A DNA stretch of 53,366 bases from Lingula anatina. Its lineage: Eukaryota > Brachiopoda > Lingulata > Lingulida > Lingulidae. The notes under the pieces are model-generated. The model was not told where the DNA came from. It searched no databases and saw only the letters and a list, made by a program, of their open reading frames with translations. Numbering within the stretch: the first letter of the stretch is position 1; each line of letters starts with the position of its first letter. A program made the position numbers and the translations under genes. Location of the stretch: positions 1,558,745 to 1,612,110 of the forward strand of contig NW_019775413.1 of assembly GCF_001039355.2 (NCBI RefSeq). The letters are read 5' to 3'. Shown here in pieces: positions 1-12,198 of the stretch.

Positions 1-508
1 TGCAACAAATTTCACCAGTGTCAACAAAGGGCAGACCTTTTTGAGTTGTCAGTTCCTTTTCTTGGGAAAAGGAGGTGGATCTAGTACTAAGTAGTCGTAA
101 GTTCCAGAGGAAAGAAAAGTCGCCTATCGCGTCAATACCAATTCAATAACACCCTTATATTCTCTCAAGGCGAAATTTTGAGTAGGGGAAGCAAGAGAAC
201 GCTGTGGGACAAGATATATTTTATTTTTAGTTGTGAATTAATATAGTTTGTAAGTTAAAAGAAGTATTCTATGCTTTTTAACTATGACAAGAATGAGTTA
301 ATCGGATTAGAAACTTTGGTAGCGAGTGTAACTATTTGTATAGTTGTACGAGTATCATAGGTTAATTTTGGCCAGTGTTTTGTTAAAAGTCTTGGATATT
401 GTTCATGTATTGTTGTATATTGTGTATATTGTTTTATATTATATTTTATATTATATTGTTTATATTCTCTATGCTTTATCTTGAAAACAGGTATGTTTTG
501 TCCAAAGC
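1..508. other. 3' flank of the SAXO gene, no coding exon seen
   Basis: AT-rich non-coding sequence downstream of the minus-strand SAXO stop codon. It probably holds the 3' UTR. A minus-strand AATAAA (TTTATT on the plus strand, about 220-225) lies about 285 bases after the stop and is the only obvious polyadenylation signal. Short open frames here are low in complexity. Confidence 0.4.
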
Positions 509-3500
509 TTATTTTTCGGGTTCTGCAGACGCCTTTGGAGAGCTTGGTGGGTTGGTGACTTTTTCTTCAGATTTCTGGGCACTATCAGTTGAGGTAGGGC
601 GTCTTGGGGTTTCCACCTGAAGCGTCTGGGTTGCATGAGAAGGGGATCGTGGGGTTTCTACGCGTGGAGTCTGGGGCTTCTCGTTTTCCTTTGGCGTTTT
701 GACGGCCTCGGCCTCTGATCCGGCGGCGGTAGGTGCCACATCTTTATTAGATTTAGAAGACTCCACAGAGCTCTTGGATGGGTTCTTTGCAAAGAACCTG
801 TGTCCTCTCTTTTCGCGAAGATATGTGTATGCACTATCCATTTCTTTGGCAAGAAGTTTTGCTGGACAGCTTTTGGGTCTTTCTCCTCGGAAAGTCTCGC
901 CGTAGATGGAGGTAGATAACATGCGGGCGCGTGGAGAGATGTCTGCCCAGTTGTTCTTTGGAGGTTCACAGATTTGCGCTGGTGGGGTGTAAATGCCTGA
1001 AAAAAGTTTTTTGGTTGGTAAGAAATGTACACTAAATAGAGTGAAATTTAAAAATTGCTTTTATAAGACTTCAATTTAAGTTTTTTCCTTTGGTAATTGT
1101 GAGCCCTACCTTGATAGTGGCTTTTCATGATGGACTCCGCGTGCCACTTTTCCTCAGGTGGCTGATATTTGTTGACGACTTTATATGACGCTGGTCTCAG
1201 GACTTTTTCCCATTCCAAAAACTCTTCTCGGTAGTGAGTTTTGCAAGAAAACGGAGCCCTGCTGTCTCCGCTTCCCAAATAGTGCAGGTCGTTCTGAACT
1301 GGACGGATTGGTTTCACTCGCTCCAGCGTTTCTGGGACGGTAAAATCGTCCTGAAATTAATTTAAAACAAAAATATATATATTGTCTTATAATACATTGT
1401 GCTGAACCTATTCTATAAAATATTTCAAATATGTTGACGGTTTAATTGTCAAAATTAAAAATTTTGGAACATTTGATATTTTTGAAAATTAAAAATGAAA
1501 ATCTTCCAGGTCTCGGGTATTTAGGATTGGTATGTCCACACACAGTCTTGAAAGGAAGGATTTATTCCGTGAGGGTTTTCACAGTTTCAATCATTAAACC
1601 CTCTCCTCCTGGGTCTTCAGTGTTCTCTTTTATAAATTCGGGAAAAATCCTCAATTTACCTGGTAGGAGCTGGTCTTGGTAAACACGAGTGAACTGGGCT
1701 CGTACTGTGGTTTCTTCATCCAAGGCTTGATCTCTTTTGGCTGTATTGGCCATTGTTTGTACGCCATGGACTTCGTGGTACGGCTGTCGAACAGCGCAGT
1801 GGACACCACGTACTCCTGGGGTGGTTTGAATGAGGCTTCCCGCTTGTACGTCTTGTGAGCTTGGTAGTCGGCCATCACAGTGGAAATGGTGTTGTACTTG
1901 CCATCTTCGGCTATCTTGTGGTCTTTGGGACGCTTAGCTAAGTAATTTTTTAAAAAGAGATGAGTTTGTAAACTACTCGTGAATTTTGAAGTAGAAGTAA
2001 AGATAAAAATATAACTTCATCTTCTTGATTTTTCTACAAATAAAATGGTATTAAATTTACTGAAACGGACCGATGAAGTCCTCAGATTATCAAGGTAGCT
2101 CATGCATGAGTTCATCTGTATACACGAGATCTAATATACATTTAAATAGATACGCGCACAATACAGCGCAGTTGACGATGTTTTAAAAACAAATTTAAAA
2201 AAAAGCTTTTTTAAATCGATTCTCAATCTGAAGAGTTAACTTAATCTGATATAAAAATCACCATTACCGACTACTGGGTCTGGAGATTTCCTGATGAATT
2301 CCGCCTTGTATGTGGTAACATCAACGAACTTGTCGTCACGGGCCTCTGGCTCACGTTCAGCAGGTTTAATAGGCTTTCTTCGCTCAACAGCCTCGTGCTG
2401 CTTGTAATCATCCTGATTTTATTCACAAAGTATGTTAGAAGAGCGCAACGAACCGTTGGAACAGCAGCGAAAAGAACAATCTTATTAATTTTTTGTTCAC
2501 TTTGTTTTCATTTATTACAATACTAAGCGGAAAATGAATTACAAGTATAGACGATGCACATTCTGCAATGAACTTCTCTCTGTGAATCTCTGTTTATATT
2601 CTGACTTACATGTATCTTCATCGTCCCCACCCAAATTCCCTAACATTAAATATGGTTTGATTTTAAACAATGATTTGACTAACCTGTACAGTTGAGACTG
2701 CGAAGAACTTTTCATCACTTTTCACGATGCATTCATTGTGTTTCATGGGTTTGGAACGAGATTTCTGAGCCTCATCCTTGTCAATCTCAAGGTATGCAGT
2801 CTGATAGACCGTCTTGCTGTTGAAAGGTGGCGGCTCAAGTTCACGCTCATTCTTGGGTTTGTAGGGGAGAGCTCGCTTCCCTTGCTATTCAGTAAAATTT
2901 ATAATATGTTTAACGGTGTGAAATATGTGATAGTGGCAACTTAATACCCACCGAATAAACTTCTCATAGATGGTTCAAATATTGAAATTAATTTGTCCTA
3001 ATTTGGTGGTGTTTTTTCTCATAAATGTGGCCCACTATGTACATTACTCTGTTCATAGTTGTACCTGGACTATGAAGGTAAGGATACTGCTTAAATCATA
3101 CGTTTCACGAGACTATGAAACAAACCTTGGGGGTGAATTCCTTCTCGTATGTTGTGTGTAGGTTGACTTCCCCTTGAGCTGGAACATACTCCTTCTTTGG
3201 GGCAACGTAGCGTCGATTGACCTGATTGGACAGAAAAGTGAAACGGTGTCCAGAAGTGTTAAGGATTTCTTTCATGTCATATCAAAGATTTGATGAAGCA
3301 TTTGACTTCCATACATTATCTTACGCTGCAGATTTGAATCAAGCTCCTATAGAGCTAAAATGCAAGCACAGTCGCTATAAGAGGCTATAAATGTATTAAA
3401 GAAATGTATTCACTTACTTCATGAGGAACATAAGTCTCAGTATATGTGGTGGCCATTTCTCTGGGACTTCGTTTGGAATCATACATTCTAATTTTTGGTC

Positions 3501-3956
3501 TAAGGCTTTCACGTGGGGGCTGATAGTCATGTTGCTTAAAAGCCTTGAGAAAACACAAAAATGTCAATTAAGCTTAATTTTTTTTAATATACAATAATTC
3601 CTTGTCTTCAAAAATGAGAATATGCGGTAACTCTCAGAATCAACGGAAACTGGAATAATGACAAGATTGGAAAATATTAGAAAACATGCTAAGTGAAATT
3701 AAATATGTATCAGACAATTTGAACAAAGTCAAAAGACGGCTTACCAACTGATATTCTGTCAACACACATGCCGCTTTAACAACTTGCTGACTGCGATTCT
3801 CTCGGTTGTGTGGGCAGCGATGGCGACTGAAAATGTTTGTAGAGTTTATGAAAAGTGTTAAAAAGAAAACACTTGGATTCATACCGGATAAAATTAACGT
3901 AGATATACTCACCCACATGTGCATATTTGACATATGCACTTTCCTTTCGCTGCCAT
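509..3956 (-). CDS. SAXO: Stabilizer of axonemal microtubules (SAXO1/2, FAM154 family), complete
   Basis: Nine coding exons, read from the right: 3913-3956, 3745-3826, 3418-3543, 3126-3221, 2684-2884, 2268-2412, 1660-1937, 1110-1350, 509-996. All junctions are GT-AG and phases agree, giving 566 residues. The start ATG (3956) is fixed by the N-terminal cysteine signature of the family: C7, C9, C12, C14 and C19 within MAAKGKCICQICTCGRHRCP. Degenerate Mn-type repeats follow (TTYTETYV, TTYEKEF, TTYKAEF, THYREEF, each with nearby Lys/Pro/Tyr blocks). In SAXO proteins these bind and stabilise microtubules of cilia, flagella and basal bodies. The last ~110 residues are a Pro/Ser/Glu-rich, apparently disordered tail with repeated ETPR motifs, making it longer than the vertebrate proteins as I remember them. 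I cannot decide between SAXO1 and SAXO2. The family call is secure. Confidence 0.93.
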
Positions 3957-5260
3957 CTTTTATAACGGTGAAGATGACGATCAAGTTATGAGAAACAGGA
4001 TCGCTCTTCTGTGCAAGCTTTCGTTTCAACCGCGCAACAAGATAATGACGTAATAGGTATTATGTCGTAGTTATCGTCAAGCTCAGCGGTGACGTCACAT
4101 AACGTCGCTTACTCCTTTCAAAATTGGGGGCTGACTGTGTGACGTAGTTTTTTTTATGTTCAATATTTGTTAGACTACGAGTCGTTAGTTTGAAAATTAC
4201 AAGTGGTATATTCTTAAAACTCGTGCTGAAAGAGTTTAACTTCTACGTGATATTTTAGTTGAATTGTTTAAAGAGAAGGCCTCCCTCAAACTCATAAATG
4301 AGATTCATTGTTGCTCATGTCATTGTTGAAGTAGAGCTTCCGTAAGTTAAAAAGAAAAATCTTCATTTCAGTGATATTGGATATTAGTCTATTATGATTA
4401 ACATCGTCAACCATTAAAAAAATCTGCTCAACTTTGAATTTCAAATCGTTCTGGTGTTACATTTTTTTTATTCAATGTTTTTGTAATAAATTTTGCTTTT
4501 AAAGAGTCCAGCAGAAAACGAAAATATATTGTTAATTTTGTTGTACACGGCTTAAAATACGTAGACGCATAAGAAATGCAGTTTTATTTAAGACACATTT
4601 ATTTAAGACACATTTCGTGGAGCCACGTTGATTTTTTAATTAAGCTTTTTACCAACTTAATTACAAAAATTGAATCGTAAAAAATTGCATGCAGATGTCC
4701 TTGAATACTATCCTTTCTTTGTGGCAATCTAATCACAAAACATGCTGTGCATCCTGGCTCTCCAGTTAACAGTGATAATACCGCCAGCTTAAATAGAGGC
4801 ATTTTATGTAATAAATATAAAATTATAATCACTTCTCTCAGTCATAAGCCTTCGTGCAGGACCTTATTTATCGATGATTTATCTTGACAGTTATCAATTT
4901 CATGTGCTTTTGATGCAGTCGTACATTATTATCAATCAAATGCTTCATTTTGATAGAATAAAGTTTTATCTCTCTCTTCCTTCAAAGCAAAACTGATCGC
5001 AGTGTATTTCAAACACTTCAGCCTCTTTGGCTTAATATTAATGAAAAGCACCAATTTTCCATACCGACCCCTTTCCCATCAAACTCCTGTAGCTACTGGT
5101 CAGAATTCAAAAGTAGCAGTGCAAGAAATGGAATTTAATGTTAAAAACAAGTCTGATATTAGCCACATAATATTTAAAATCGTTTTACTTTGATTTAAAT
5201 AACACCCTTCTCATCCATAAGACATAACGGAACTAGTTAAGCGGGTAACAATGCGCCATC
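3957..5260. other. Intergenic region between SAXO and the RRM/KH-like gene
   Basis: About 1.3 kb holding the SAXO promoter and the 3' flank of the next minus-strand gene. A 15-base unit (TTATTTAAGACACAT) is repeated in tandem at about 4583-4612. No exon with supporting splice signals or recognisable protein similarity was seen. Confidence 0.5.
4046..4097 (-). promoter_or_regulatory. CRE-like sites upstream of SAXO
   Basis: TGACGTAA at 4046-4053 and the full palindrome TGACGTCA at 4090-4097 lie about 90 and 135 bases upstream of the SAXO start codon. Such CREB/ATF-type sites are common in promoters of ciliary and testis genes. The function here is inferred from position. I saw no convincing RFX X-box. 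Confidence 0.4.
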
Positions 5261-6616
5261 TTAGTCCCCCTTTGCATTCTGATCGGGGTTAGGGTGACCA
5301 TCCAATCTAAGCAAATCCTGTAATATGGAATCGGAGCTTGGTTCATCCGTGTGCCATTTTTCTTCCACAATTGCCGAGTTTGCAGAACTGCTACATTCTT
5401 TTAAAGTCTGGAGAAGGTCTCGAAGTGAAGGTACTTCTCCCATGATGTTTGAATTTAGTCGTGTCGCCTCGGCGTCAAATGAAACGGAATGGTTTACCTC
5501 GTCTTCTTCTATGTTGCTGGGATTGTGCACCGCTTTATCTAGGGCGAAATCACATTTTTCGTTCTGCAATTCTTTGGTCTCGCAATGTTCAACTGCTGAC
5601 GCTTCAGATGACTGTCCTGAGCACGAAAGTGTCATTTTGCTGGGGTCACTCTGATTAGCAATGTTAGGTTGACTTTCGTTGGCTCCATATCGGTGTTCAG
5701 GCATGTTAAGCATAATTTGTGTCCTCTCCCCAGCTGACCAATTTGACAAAACACCATGAGCCGCTGGGGTGTGTGAACGCTCACCAGTGTTTTCTGTTTT
5801 GACAAACCGTCGGCTATGTCGTGGTGGTTGGACAATACTGACAATACTGGTGTCCTCTTCAGGAACCGAACGTGTTACATTCTTCCCTGCGTACTGATCA
5901 CGTGATATCTCTGGTTGCTGACTCGCCTCAAGGCCCAACGCTGGCTCCTTAGAGGAAGTGATTTCTAGGTCCCTTATGTTCATCGAAAACACTTCTGAAT
6001 CAGAACAAGTTGGTTTTTGCCCAGTTTTGGTACCGTTAATGTTTCTGGACAGTACAGCCCCATGATCCGAAGTGCTTGCCCCCGTATTGGCGTTCTCTGG
6101 TTTTACATTTTGTGAACGCTTCGCGTACTCAAGAAAGAGGGAACGATGGGCCTTTTGTATATTGTACACGGTGCCTTCAAGGATGACTTTCTGGTCGACT
6201 TCAGTGGTGTATTTGGTTTGTACGTTAAACTCATCTGAAAGGTTTCTGAAATACGATTTCAGCTCTCCCACCGTTGAAAACAGTTGCGTTACACTCAGGC
6301 CGACAGTCGCTTCGACGGTTGAGAAAATCTGGAAAGTGACATGAAAACACGACGATGAAAAACTTTTTAAAGCCTCTGCTTGAAAGTGATTCCATGTTTT
6401 TGTTTTTTAATAATAAATCCACGAAAAAAAATTAAAACCAACGATGAAAATCTTTTTACGTTCAAGATCAATTTCTGAATTGCGTTTGGTCTGACCGAAA
6501 TCCAGCGCTAGCTTTCGCCATAACGATACCTTTATATCTTTGTGGGTGATCTTGAAATCCCGTTTTTTTTTTTTTTTTTTTCAAACTGTGACACGACAGA
6601 ATTTAAATCAAAAGTA

Positions 6617-6681
<65 letters not shown>

Positions 6682-7351
6682 TGCTTAATGTTAACAGGCA
6701 AAACTTGGCCCTTTGCACTTATCTAACAATACATTACATTTGCCACATTTGAGGTTAAGATTAGTCTCCCTTTAAGACAATGTGCTTATGTAGATAGTCC
6801 AAGATGAACTTTAGTATCTCACCTGAGGTAAAGGTACCACAGTCAATTCTGCATCTAACAAACGATGGGGATATTTGAAGACGGTTTCTAAAACTGAAAG
6901 ACATGAGAAAATTAAAGTTCATAGCAAAAGTACAAAGCATGACATCGGGATGTTCGAAAAAAAAAAGCTGCTTATTTTCTACGAGTTATAAAATAGCTGA
7001 TTTCAGACGTCACGGCTCCCTGGTCTTGATGGTAAACGATATCACCTGCTCGTCTCATTATTAAACTGGATAATCAAGCAACCTTTCAAATTAGCAGGCC
7101 AAAGTGAGAGATATTCGGAATATGTATATATATATTTTTTTCGTACCTTGTTCTTTTTGGAAAGTCACAATAGCACCATCGGGCATCGTCTTATCAAATG
7201 GGAACACGACGGTCTCCACGTCACCGCCTCCGAAGACCCTCTTCTGGAAATGTATGGTAAGCCTCACCTTTGTCACAGATGGAGGGATACCAAGGACAAG
7301 GACCGATCTGCCGCTGGACTGACCACGGCTTGATGTATTTAATTCCGCCAT
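5261..7351 (-). CDS. RRM/NID-domain plus KH-like protein (NMI/IFP35, RBM43, PARP14-like)
   Basis: Three exons, 7147-7351, 6823-6893 and 5261-6328, join in phase to give 447 residues. Residues 16-92 form an RRM-like fold of the type in RBM43, NMI/IFP35 and the N-termini of PARP10/14: VLVLGIPPSV strand, GGGDVE turn, AIVTF strand, then VLETVFKYPHRL and ELTVVPLP. Residues about 93-170 (VGLSVTQLFSTV through AHRSLFLEYAKRS) look like the KH-like module that follows such RRMs in PARP14/DTX3L relatives. The remaining ~280 residues are Ser/Glu/Asn-rich and probably disordered, ending in an acidic segment with short Leu-rich helices (LRDLLQTL, LQDLLRLDG). No catalytic ADP-ribosyltransferase or RING domain is present. 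In vertebrates this family is interferon-linked; a role here in nucleic-acid binding or innate immunity is inference. The start ATG at 7351 is the first in the exon and directly precedes the domain. Confidence 0.75.
6563..6678. repeat. T19 run and A59 run, 38 bases apart, in an intron
   Basis: A 19-base T run (6563-6581) and an uninterrupted 59-base A run (6620-6678) lie in the second intron of the RRM/KH-like gene. They could pair as a hairpin, or the A run could be the tail of an old retroposed element. No element body is recognisable next to it. Confidence 0.85.
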
Positions 7352-8335
7352 TATGCTTAAACTGAAAAAATATGTTTCTAGAATTATATGTTTATCGGAT
7401 CAACTGCGCGGAAGTGAAACTAGCCTGCCACTCTGACATCCGCAGTCTTTTTCCATATCACATGAAATGATCATTCACATCACAGTTATTAGGAACAAGC
7501 ACATTAATTTTGACACCATGTTACGTTGGTTCTGCTTCGTTATTTACGCTTGAATACCTACCATTTGATGAACTACTCCCTCACCACAGATGACGTTGTT
7601 GTCATTTATACAGCAGTGGAAATTCCAAGGTTATCGGTGGGGCATTTTGTTTTGTTAAATTTGATTGGTTGAACGTGACCTTACAGAGGGGATTCCCCTT
7701 CGTAACAGTCTATAATTTACTAACTCCTCTGCAGTAAGGGTGTAATATGCACCCTGACATTCTGTGGATGCTGGAAACACACCTCTCAATGCCGATAGGA
7801 GGGATGTGAGTTTCTTGTGCCCTCTGGAACCTGTTGCTCATTTATTTTTATTTCATTTTTAGAGTATTGTCAATAAATTTGCATTATTTTTTATTTTTAT
7901 TTCACTTTATTTTTTTACAGGGGAGACGATTGCTTTGTTATATTCGTTTAATACTAAAGCAAATCTTGCACCATTAAAAATTACTTTGAATTGATTACAT
8001 TCTAAATAAGGTTAACATACTTAGTTTTGACTTGGAACCACGAGTAGTATGAGAAGGTCCAAGTGAAAAGCCGACAAAGAGCACAAAATATTGCTTTATT
8101 TTCATTACCATTTAGATTTGAATCTTTGCCTTTCTGATAAGTCTGGAGAACCATATCCTTATATGCTACATCTTTAATCGATAATTGTTGCCTCTTTGTT
8201 ATTCCCTTTTCGTCTTAATCAATAATACGAAATTACTAGGTCAATATCTTTTCAGTTACCACAGTAAATGTCTAAAATAAATGACTAGCATTTGAATCAC
8301 AGAAGAGTATCCAGTCTTTGAGGCTTTTCATAAAA
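7352..8335. other. Intergenic region, RRM gene promoter to dehydrogenase 3' end
   Basis: About 1 kb between two minus-strand genes. It holds the upstream region of the RRM/KH-like gene and the 3' flank of dehydrogenase A. No exon or RNA gene was recognised. Confidence 0.45.
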
Positions 8336-9206
8336 TCACAGGCTTGAGCGAGAATGCTGTTGCGCGCTCACTGCCACCCTAGCGTATTTTCGTTGTTTGG
8401 ACATCTCTACAGCTGCCAGGAAATTTTCCAGGCTGTATACGTCGGGACTAACCAGAATCTCGTAGGGGTATTTACCAGCAGTTTTGGCCACGAAGTCAAC
8501 CGCCTCATCCAAGTGCTTTGGACCGTAGTTGTGAACACCTACAGTAAAATATCTCTGTATTTAATATAAGCGTCCTCTTTTCCTTCTAAATAAGCATTTT
8601 ATAAATTATAAAACAATTTCATCATTTTACCATCGTTGCATTGTAGCTCTAGAATTCTTAGTTAAAGGTTTGTCCGTACTTATCCTAAATAAAATGGAAA
8701 CCTTGAGATGCAACCGTTTACCATCAAATCAATCATATCATTTATGGGGTGACTGGCACGTACACTCACATTTACCCACCATAAAATATAATTTTGCAAT
8801 CGAGTCACCACCACCCTTCTCCAGCATTCTGATATTTCAGAGATATCCTGAATCGGTCGGTGCTTACCTTTAATACTTAAACACTTTCCTATAATATCCC
8901 ATCCTGTGACATCACTGAGTTTTGACATAGGGTGCACCATTCCCACAAATACGTAAGTGCCACCAGGCCGGAGCAGTCGGATTCCCTCCGGGACCACTTC
9001 AGACGATCCGCACACTTCGATCACAACATCCACGGAATTAGCTTTCAACACTGGCGGTGCACCTAAAGAAATGGCGTTTCAAACACTGTTGACAAAATTT
9101 TTATATTGCTTATCATTTGAAATTAATAACATTTGAATTATCGTTATATTACGTATATCGTTTGTAGTGCAGAGTGGTGTAACATCGTAACATTTTAAGC
9201 TCAATA

Positions 9207-9251
<45 letters not shown>

Positions 9252-12198
9252 CCTGTATACTCTATATAGAATTTAAAGATATTTTGTCCACATATTTTTA
9301 AAATTTGCTACCAATTCCGTACCTGAATTAGCAGAATATGGTATTCCACCAAAATGAGTAACTAACTTCAGCCTGTCTTCACTGATATCTGTGCAGTAGA
9401 CTTTACGATAACCACACTCTTTCAGCAATGCAGTCCCATAGAGTCCTAGGAGTCCAGCACCCTGAGTAACAACAGAATTCAATTTATGATTTATCTATCC
9501 ATTTTTACCATTATATAAGAGCCTACAAAAAGGCACATTTTTCATATCGTCTGTGGCAATTCAAAAGAAAATATTTTAGTAATTTTTGATTTTTAAATCT
9601 TTTTAGCATCTCAGTCGTTCTATCCCATTTTATAAAGGGACCGAAAGGATGTACAAGACCAGTAGACAGAACTATGTATAGGGGGCCTCATAACACCCGG
9701 AGACTCAGAGTTTGATGAAAACTAATCGAATTTAACATACTGAAGTTGACAGTAGCTGATTATGGAAGTTAGTTTCCAATAAGATCTGTGACATAGGGTG
9801 GATTATCACCGGGTTGTATAGGAGAGTTTCCAAATTCAGAAGTTTGTGTAATTTAAAGCTTCTCTGTTTTTATCATTTGTTCTGAGTTTCAAAGATCACT
9901 GAAAACTATCTGCTATGCCTCTGCCGTATCTTGTGATAAGAGCATAATGGCAGATGCATGCCAATAGCAGAGTGGTGGGTGTCCAGTGACCTTTGAAACT
10001 CAGGGTCTCATCATAGCTGGGTTTGGTAGAGACTTACCTGTACCACTGCAATATTGTTATGTTTGCTTTCTTCTATCGCATGAACAGCATTTACCATTGT
10101 CGCCAATGCGCAATTCACTGGCGCTGCCATTCGATCCGAGACGTGGTCGGGGATTTTCACGATGTGAGACCCCTTTCTGAGAACCATGTGGGTAGCATAA
10201 AACCCATTGAAACCGGTGCCGTTCTTGATGTCAGCAAAGCTGTACTGCAATAAAATAATGATATTTAGGCACTTGGTCAGAAACTATAGATGAGAGAGGC
10301 TGGAGCGCAGAACTGATGTTAGGTGCATGTATAATGAATTCGACATTTATAAGCATCTTCGTTCTTTAACACCAAAACACTTAGTCAACACACTATATAC
10401 CATAACATATTACATAAATCCAGCCCGTTTAAAGTTTATCATCCGGTTTTATAGTGCTAATCAAGATATTAAGTGGCGTCTGATAATCCACGTAATACAC
10501 TCTGATAGGCTTAACACTTACTATGAACCGGTGGTCACATTTTTGTACAAGACCAAGTTTGCATGTGTCGCATTTTCCACAGAATATCGCCATGGCGACT
10601 GTAACACGGTCGCCAGGTGACAGCCGTCCGGCACTGGAGTTCCTTCTGTCTTCTACAACTTCGGCAACCCCTTCATGCCCAAGGACACTGTGGCAAAATG
10701 ATGAGTGCTTTAATATTTTAATATAAGCAGGACTGAGGAACGAGGGCTTAGAATGTACATGTTACATGTGTCATCTTGAAGAGGTAAGTGGTCCAGTGGA
10801 AAGCATTTGTTTGCCTCCGAGATCTCACTTGCTCGATACAAAATAAAAAATAAAAAAGTTGGAAGAAGTACAAGGTATAATTTTTTCTTGAATCGATATG
10901 CCAATCCTAAACAATTAAATACAAAGAAAGAAAGAAAAAGAAAAAACTGGGAAAGCGGTATAAGTGCAGCCATGGGATAGAAGAGTGGAATATAAATACA
11001 GTCACGAAAGGATGCGCTAACGTGCTCAATAAAAAACACCAAAATTGGAATATTTTTAATCTTTTTAACCATTCAAATTGTATCCTCACCTTGGTAAGGT
11101 ATAGAATTGAACAATGTAACATAGGTATATACAGGCATATAAGAGTATTGTACATGTACCACGGGGATGCCTGAAACAAAGGTGCCCGACATGACGTGTG
11201 TCGGATGCATGTGCGCCACGCAAAACCATGCACCATGTCCGGACATTTGGTTCTCGACATCAGTTAGATACACCAATGGTCTGCAGGGTGTATGTGGTAT
11301 CCATTCGTTATATCGCCCTCGCGTATATTGCATACACATCGCTAACACGTGTCGTGTCTTTTACGAAATAAAACTGCAGAGGACGCTATCTATTCATGAG
11401 CACACTATATTACGACTTTATCAAAAATCACTGAGACTTGGCCTGTTTTATGAGACCTGGCTTAACGTCATCATTTACATCTTTACATCTTAAAATTCAA
11501 AATTAATTACAGTAATTCAAAATACTATCTAATGCTTTAAGGAATTTGACTGACTTCATTCAAAACATTTGAAAGCTCCAGTTCTGTCCTTACATTTTGA
11601 CATCTCATTAGTCTCATCCTTTAGCTATAACACGTACCAGGGCGTTGCGACTTTGCGTTTCCCATTCAAGGTATGAAGATCAGAGCCGCACACTGTAGCC
11701 AACCGTACCTTGACCAGTACTTCCCCCTCCGTTATTGCTGGGATCACGCCCCGTTCAATAACGCAACATGGGTCATGCTCTACACCGAGAAATAAGACCC
11801 TAGAACTCGCCATGATTTTGGAAGATAATGACAAGTAAATGCCGAGTCTATCTCACAGCGAAATAGGTAAACGCTTGCTGATAACAATATACGGCGGTGA
11901 GCAGTACAAAGTTCGGACAATTGGTATGATCTAAGTGCACTGACCTTCAAGCTTACACGCTGAATACAAATACGTTGTTTCAACAAAATCCTTATATCAG
12001 AGCATAGTAATATTACACATACCATGGCGTTGCAACTTGGCGTTGTCCTTTCAGAATATGTAGATCAGTGCCGCATATTGTAGCCAACCGTACCTTGGCC
12101 AGTACTTCCCCTTCAGTTATTTCTGGGATTTTACCCTCTTCTAGTACACAGCACGGATCATATTCTACACCTTGAAATAAGACCCTAGTACTCGTCAT
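8336..12198 (-). CDS. Zinc-dependent alcohol dehydrogenase A (phosphonate-catabolism-associated type), two alternative first exons
   Basis: Medium-chain zinc dehydrogenase. Shared exons, from the right: 10522-10687, 10038-10244, 9323-9461, 8868-9062, 8336-8538. They join in phase to either first exon, 11638-11813 or 12023-12198, giving 361 residues each way. Seen: catalytic-zinc Cys in CGSDLH or CGTDLH (exon 1), His-Glu in VLGHE (exon 2), four structural-zinc Cys spaced C-x2-C-x2-C-x7-C (CGKCDTC to QKC), the Rossmann loop GAGLLGLYG, and a RVAV near the C-terminus. The segments YATHMVLRKGSHIVKIPDH and NCALATMVNA resemble the bacterial TIGR03366 family (phosphonate-catabolism-associated alcohol dehydrogenase), as I remember it. 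The substrate is unknown. The C-terminus carries a short Ser/Gln extension absent from copy B. NAD(P)-dependent alcohol/aldehyde oxidoreduction is expected from the family. Confidence 0.88.
9206..9251. repeat. (ATT)n microsatellite
   Basis: Uninterrupted ATT trinucleotide run inside an intron of dehydrogenase A. Confidence 0.95.
11638..11813 (-). other. Dehydrogenase A first exon, proximal version (1a)
   Basis: Encodes MASSRVLFLGVEHDPC through KVATP, including CGSDLH, with donor CTG|GTACGT and exit phase 2. It is 176 bases long from this ATG; an in-frame ATG at 11834 would add seven residues. It aligns residue for residue with exon 1b without gaps. The choice of MASS as start follows the position of the Met in the other copies. 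Confidence 0.82.
12023..12198 (-). other. Dehydrogenase A first exon, distal version (1b)
   Basis: Encodes MTSTRVLFQGVEYDPC through QVATP, including CGTDLH, with donor ATG|GTATGT and exit phase 2. It is also exactly 176 bases long. It lies 209 bases upstream of exon 1a with nothing coding between. Either it is an alternative first exon of the same gene or it is the remnant of a third dehydrogenase copy whose other exons were lost. Confidence 0.8.

Noticed and set aside
3640-4029. 129-codon minus-strand open frame
   Set aside because: It contains the true second SAXO exon (3745-3826) but reads through introns on both sides; the spliced model explains it.
11167-11493. 108-codon plus-strand open frame
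   Set aside because: Located in an intron of dehydrogenase A; Cys/His-rich by chance composition, with no motif or splice support.
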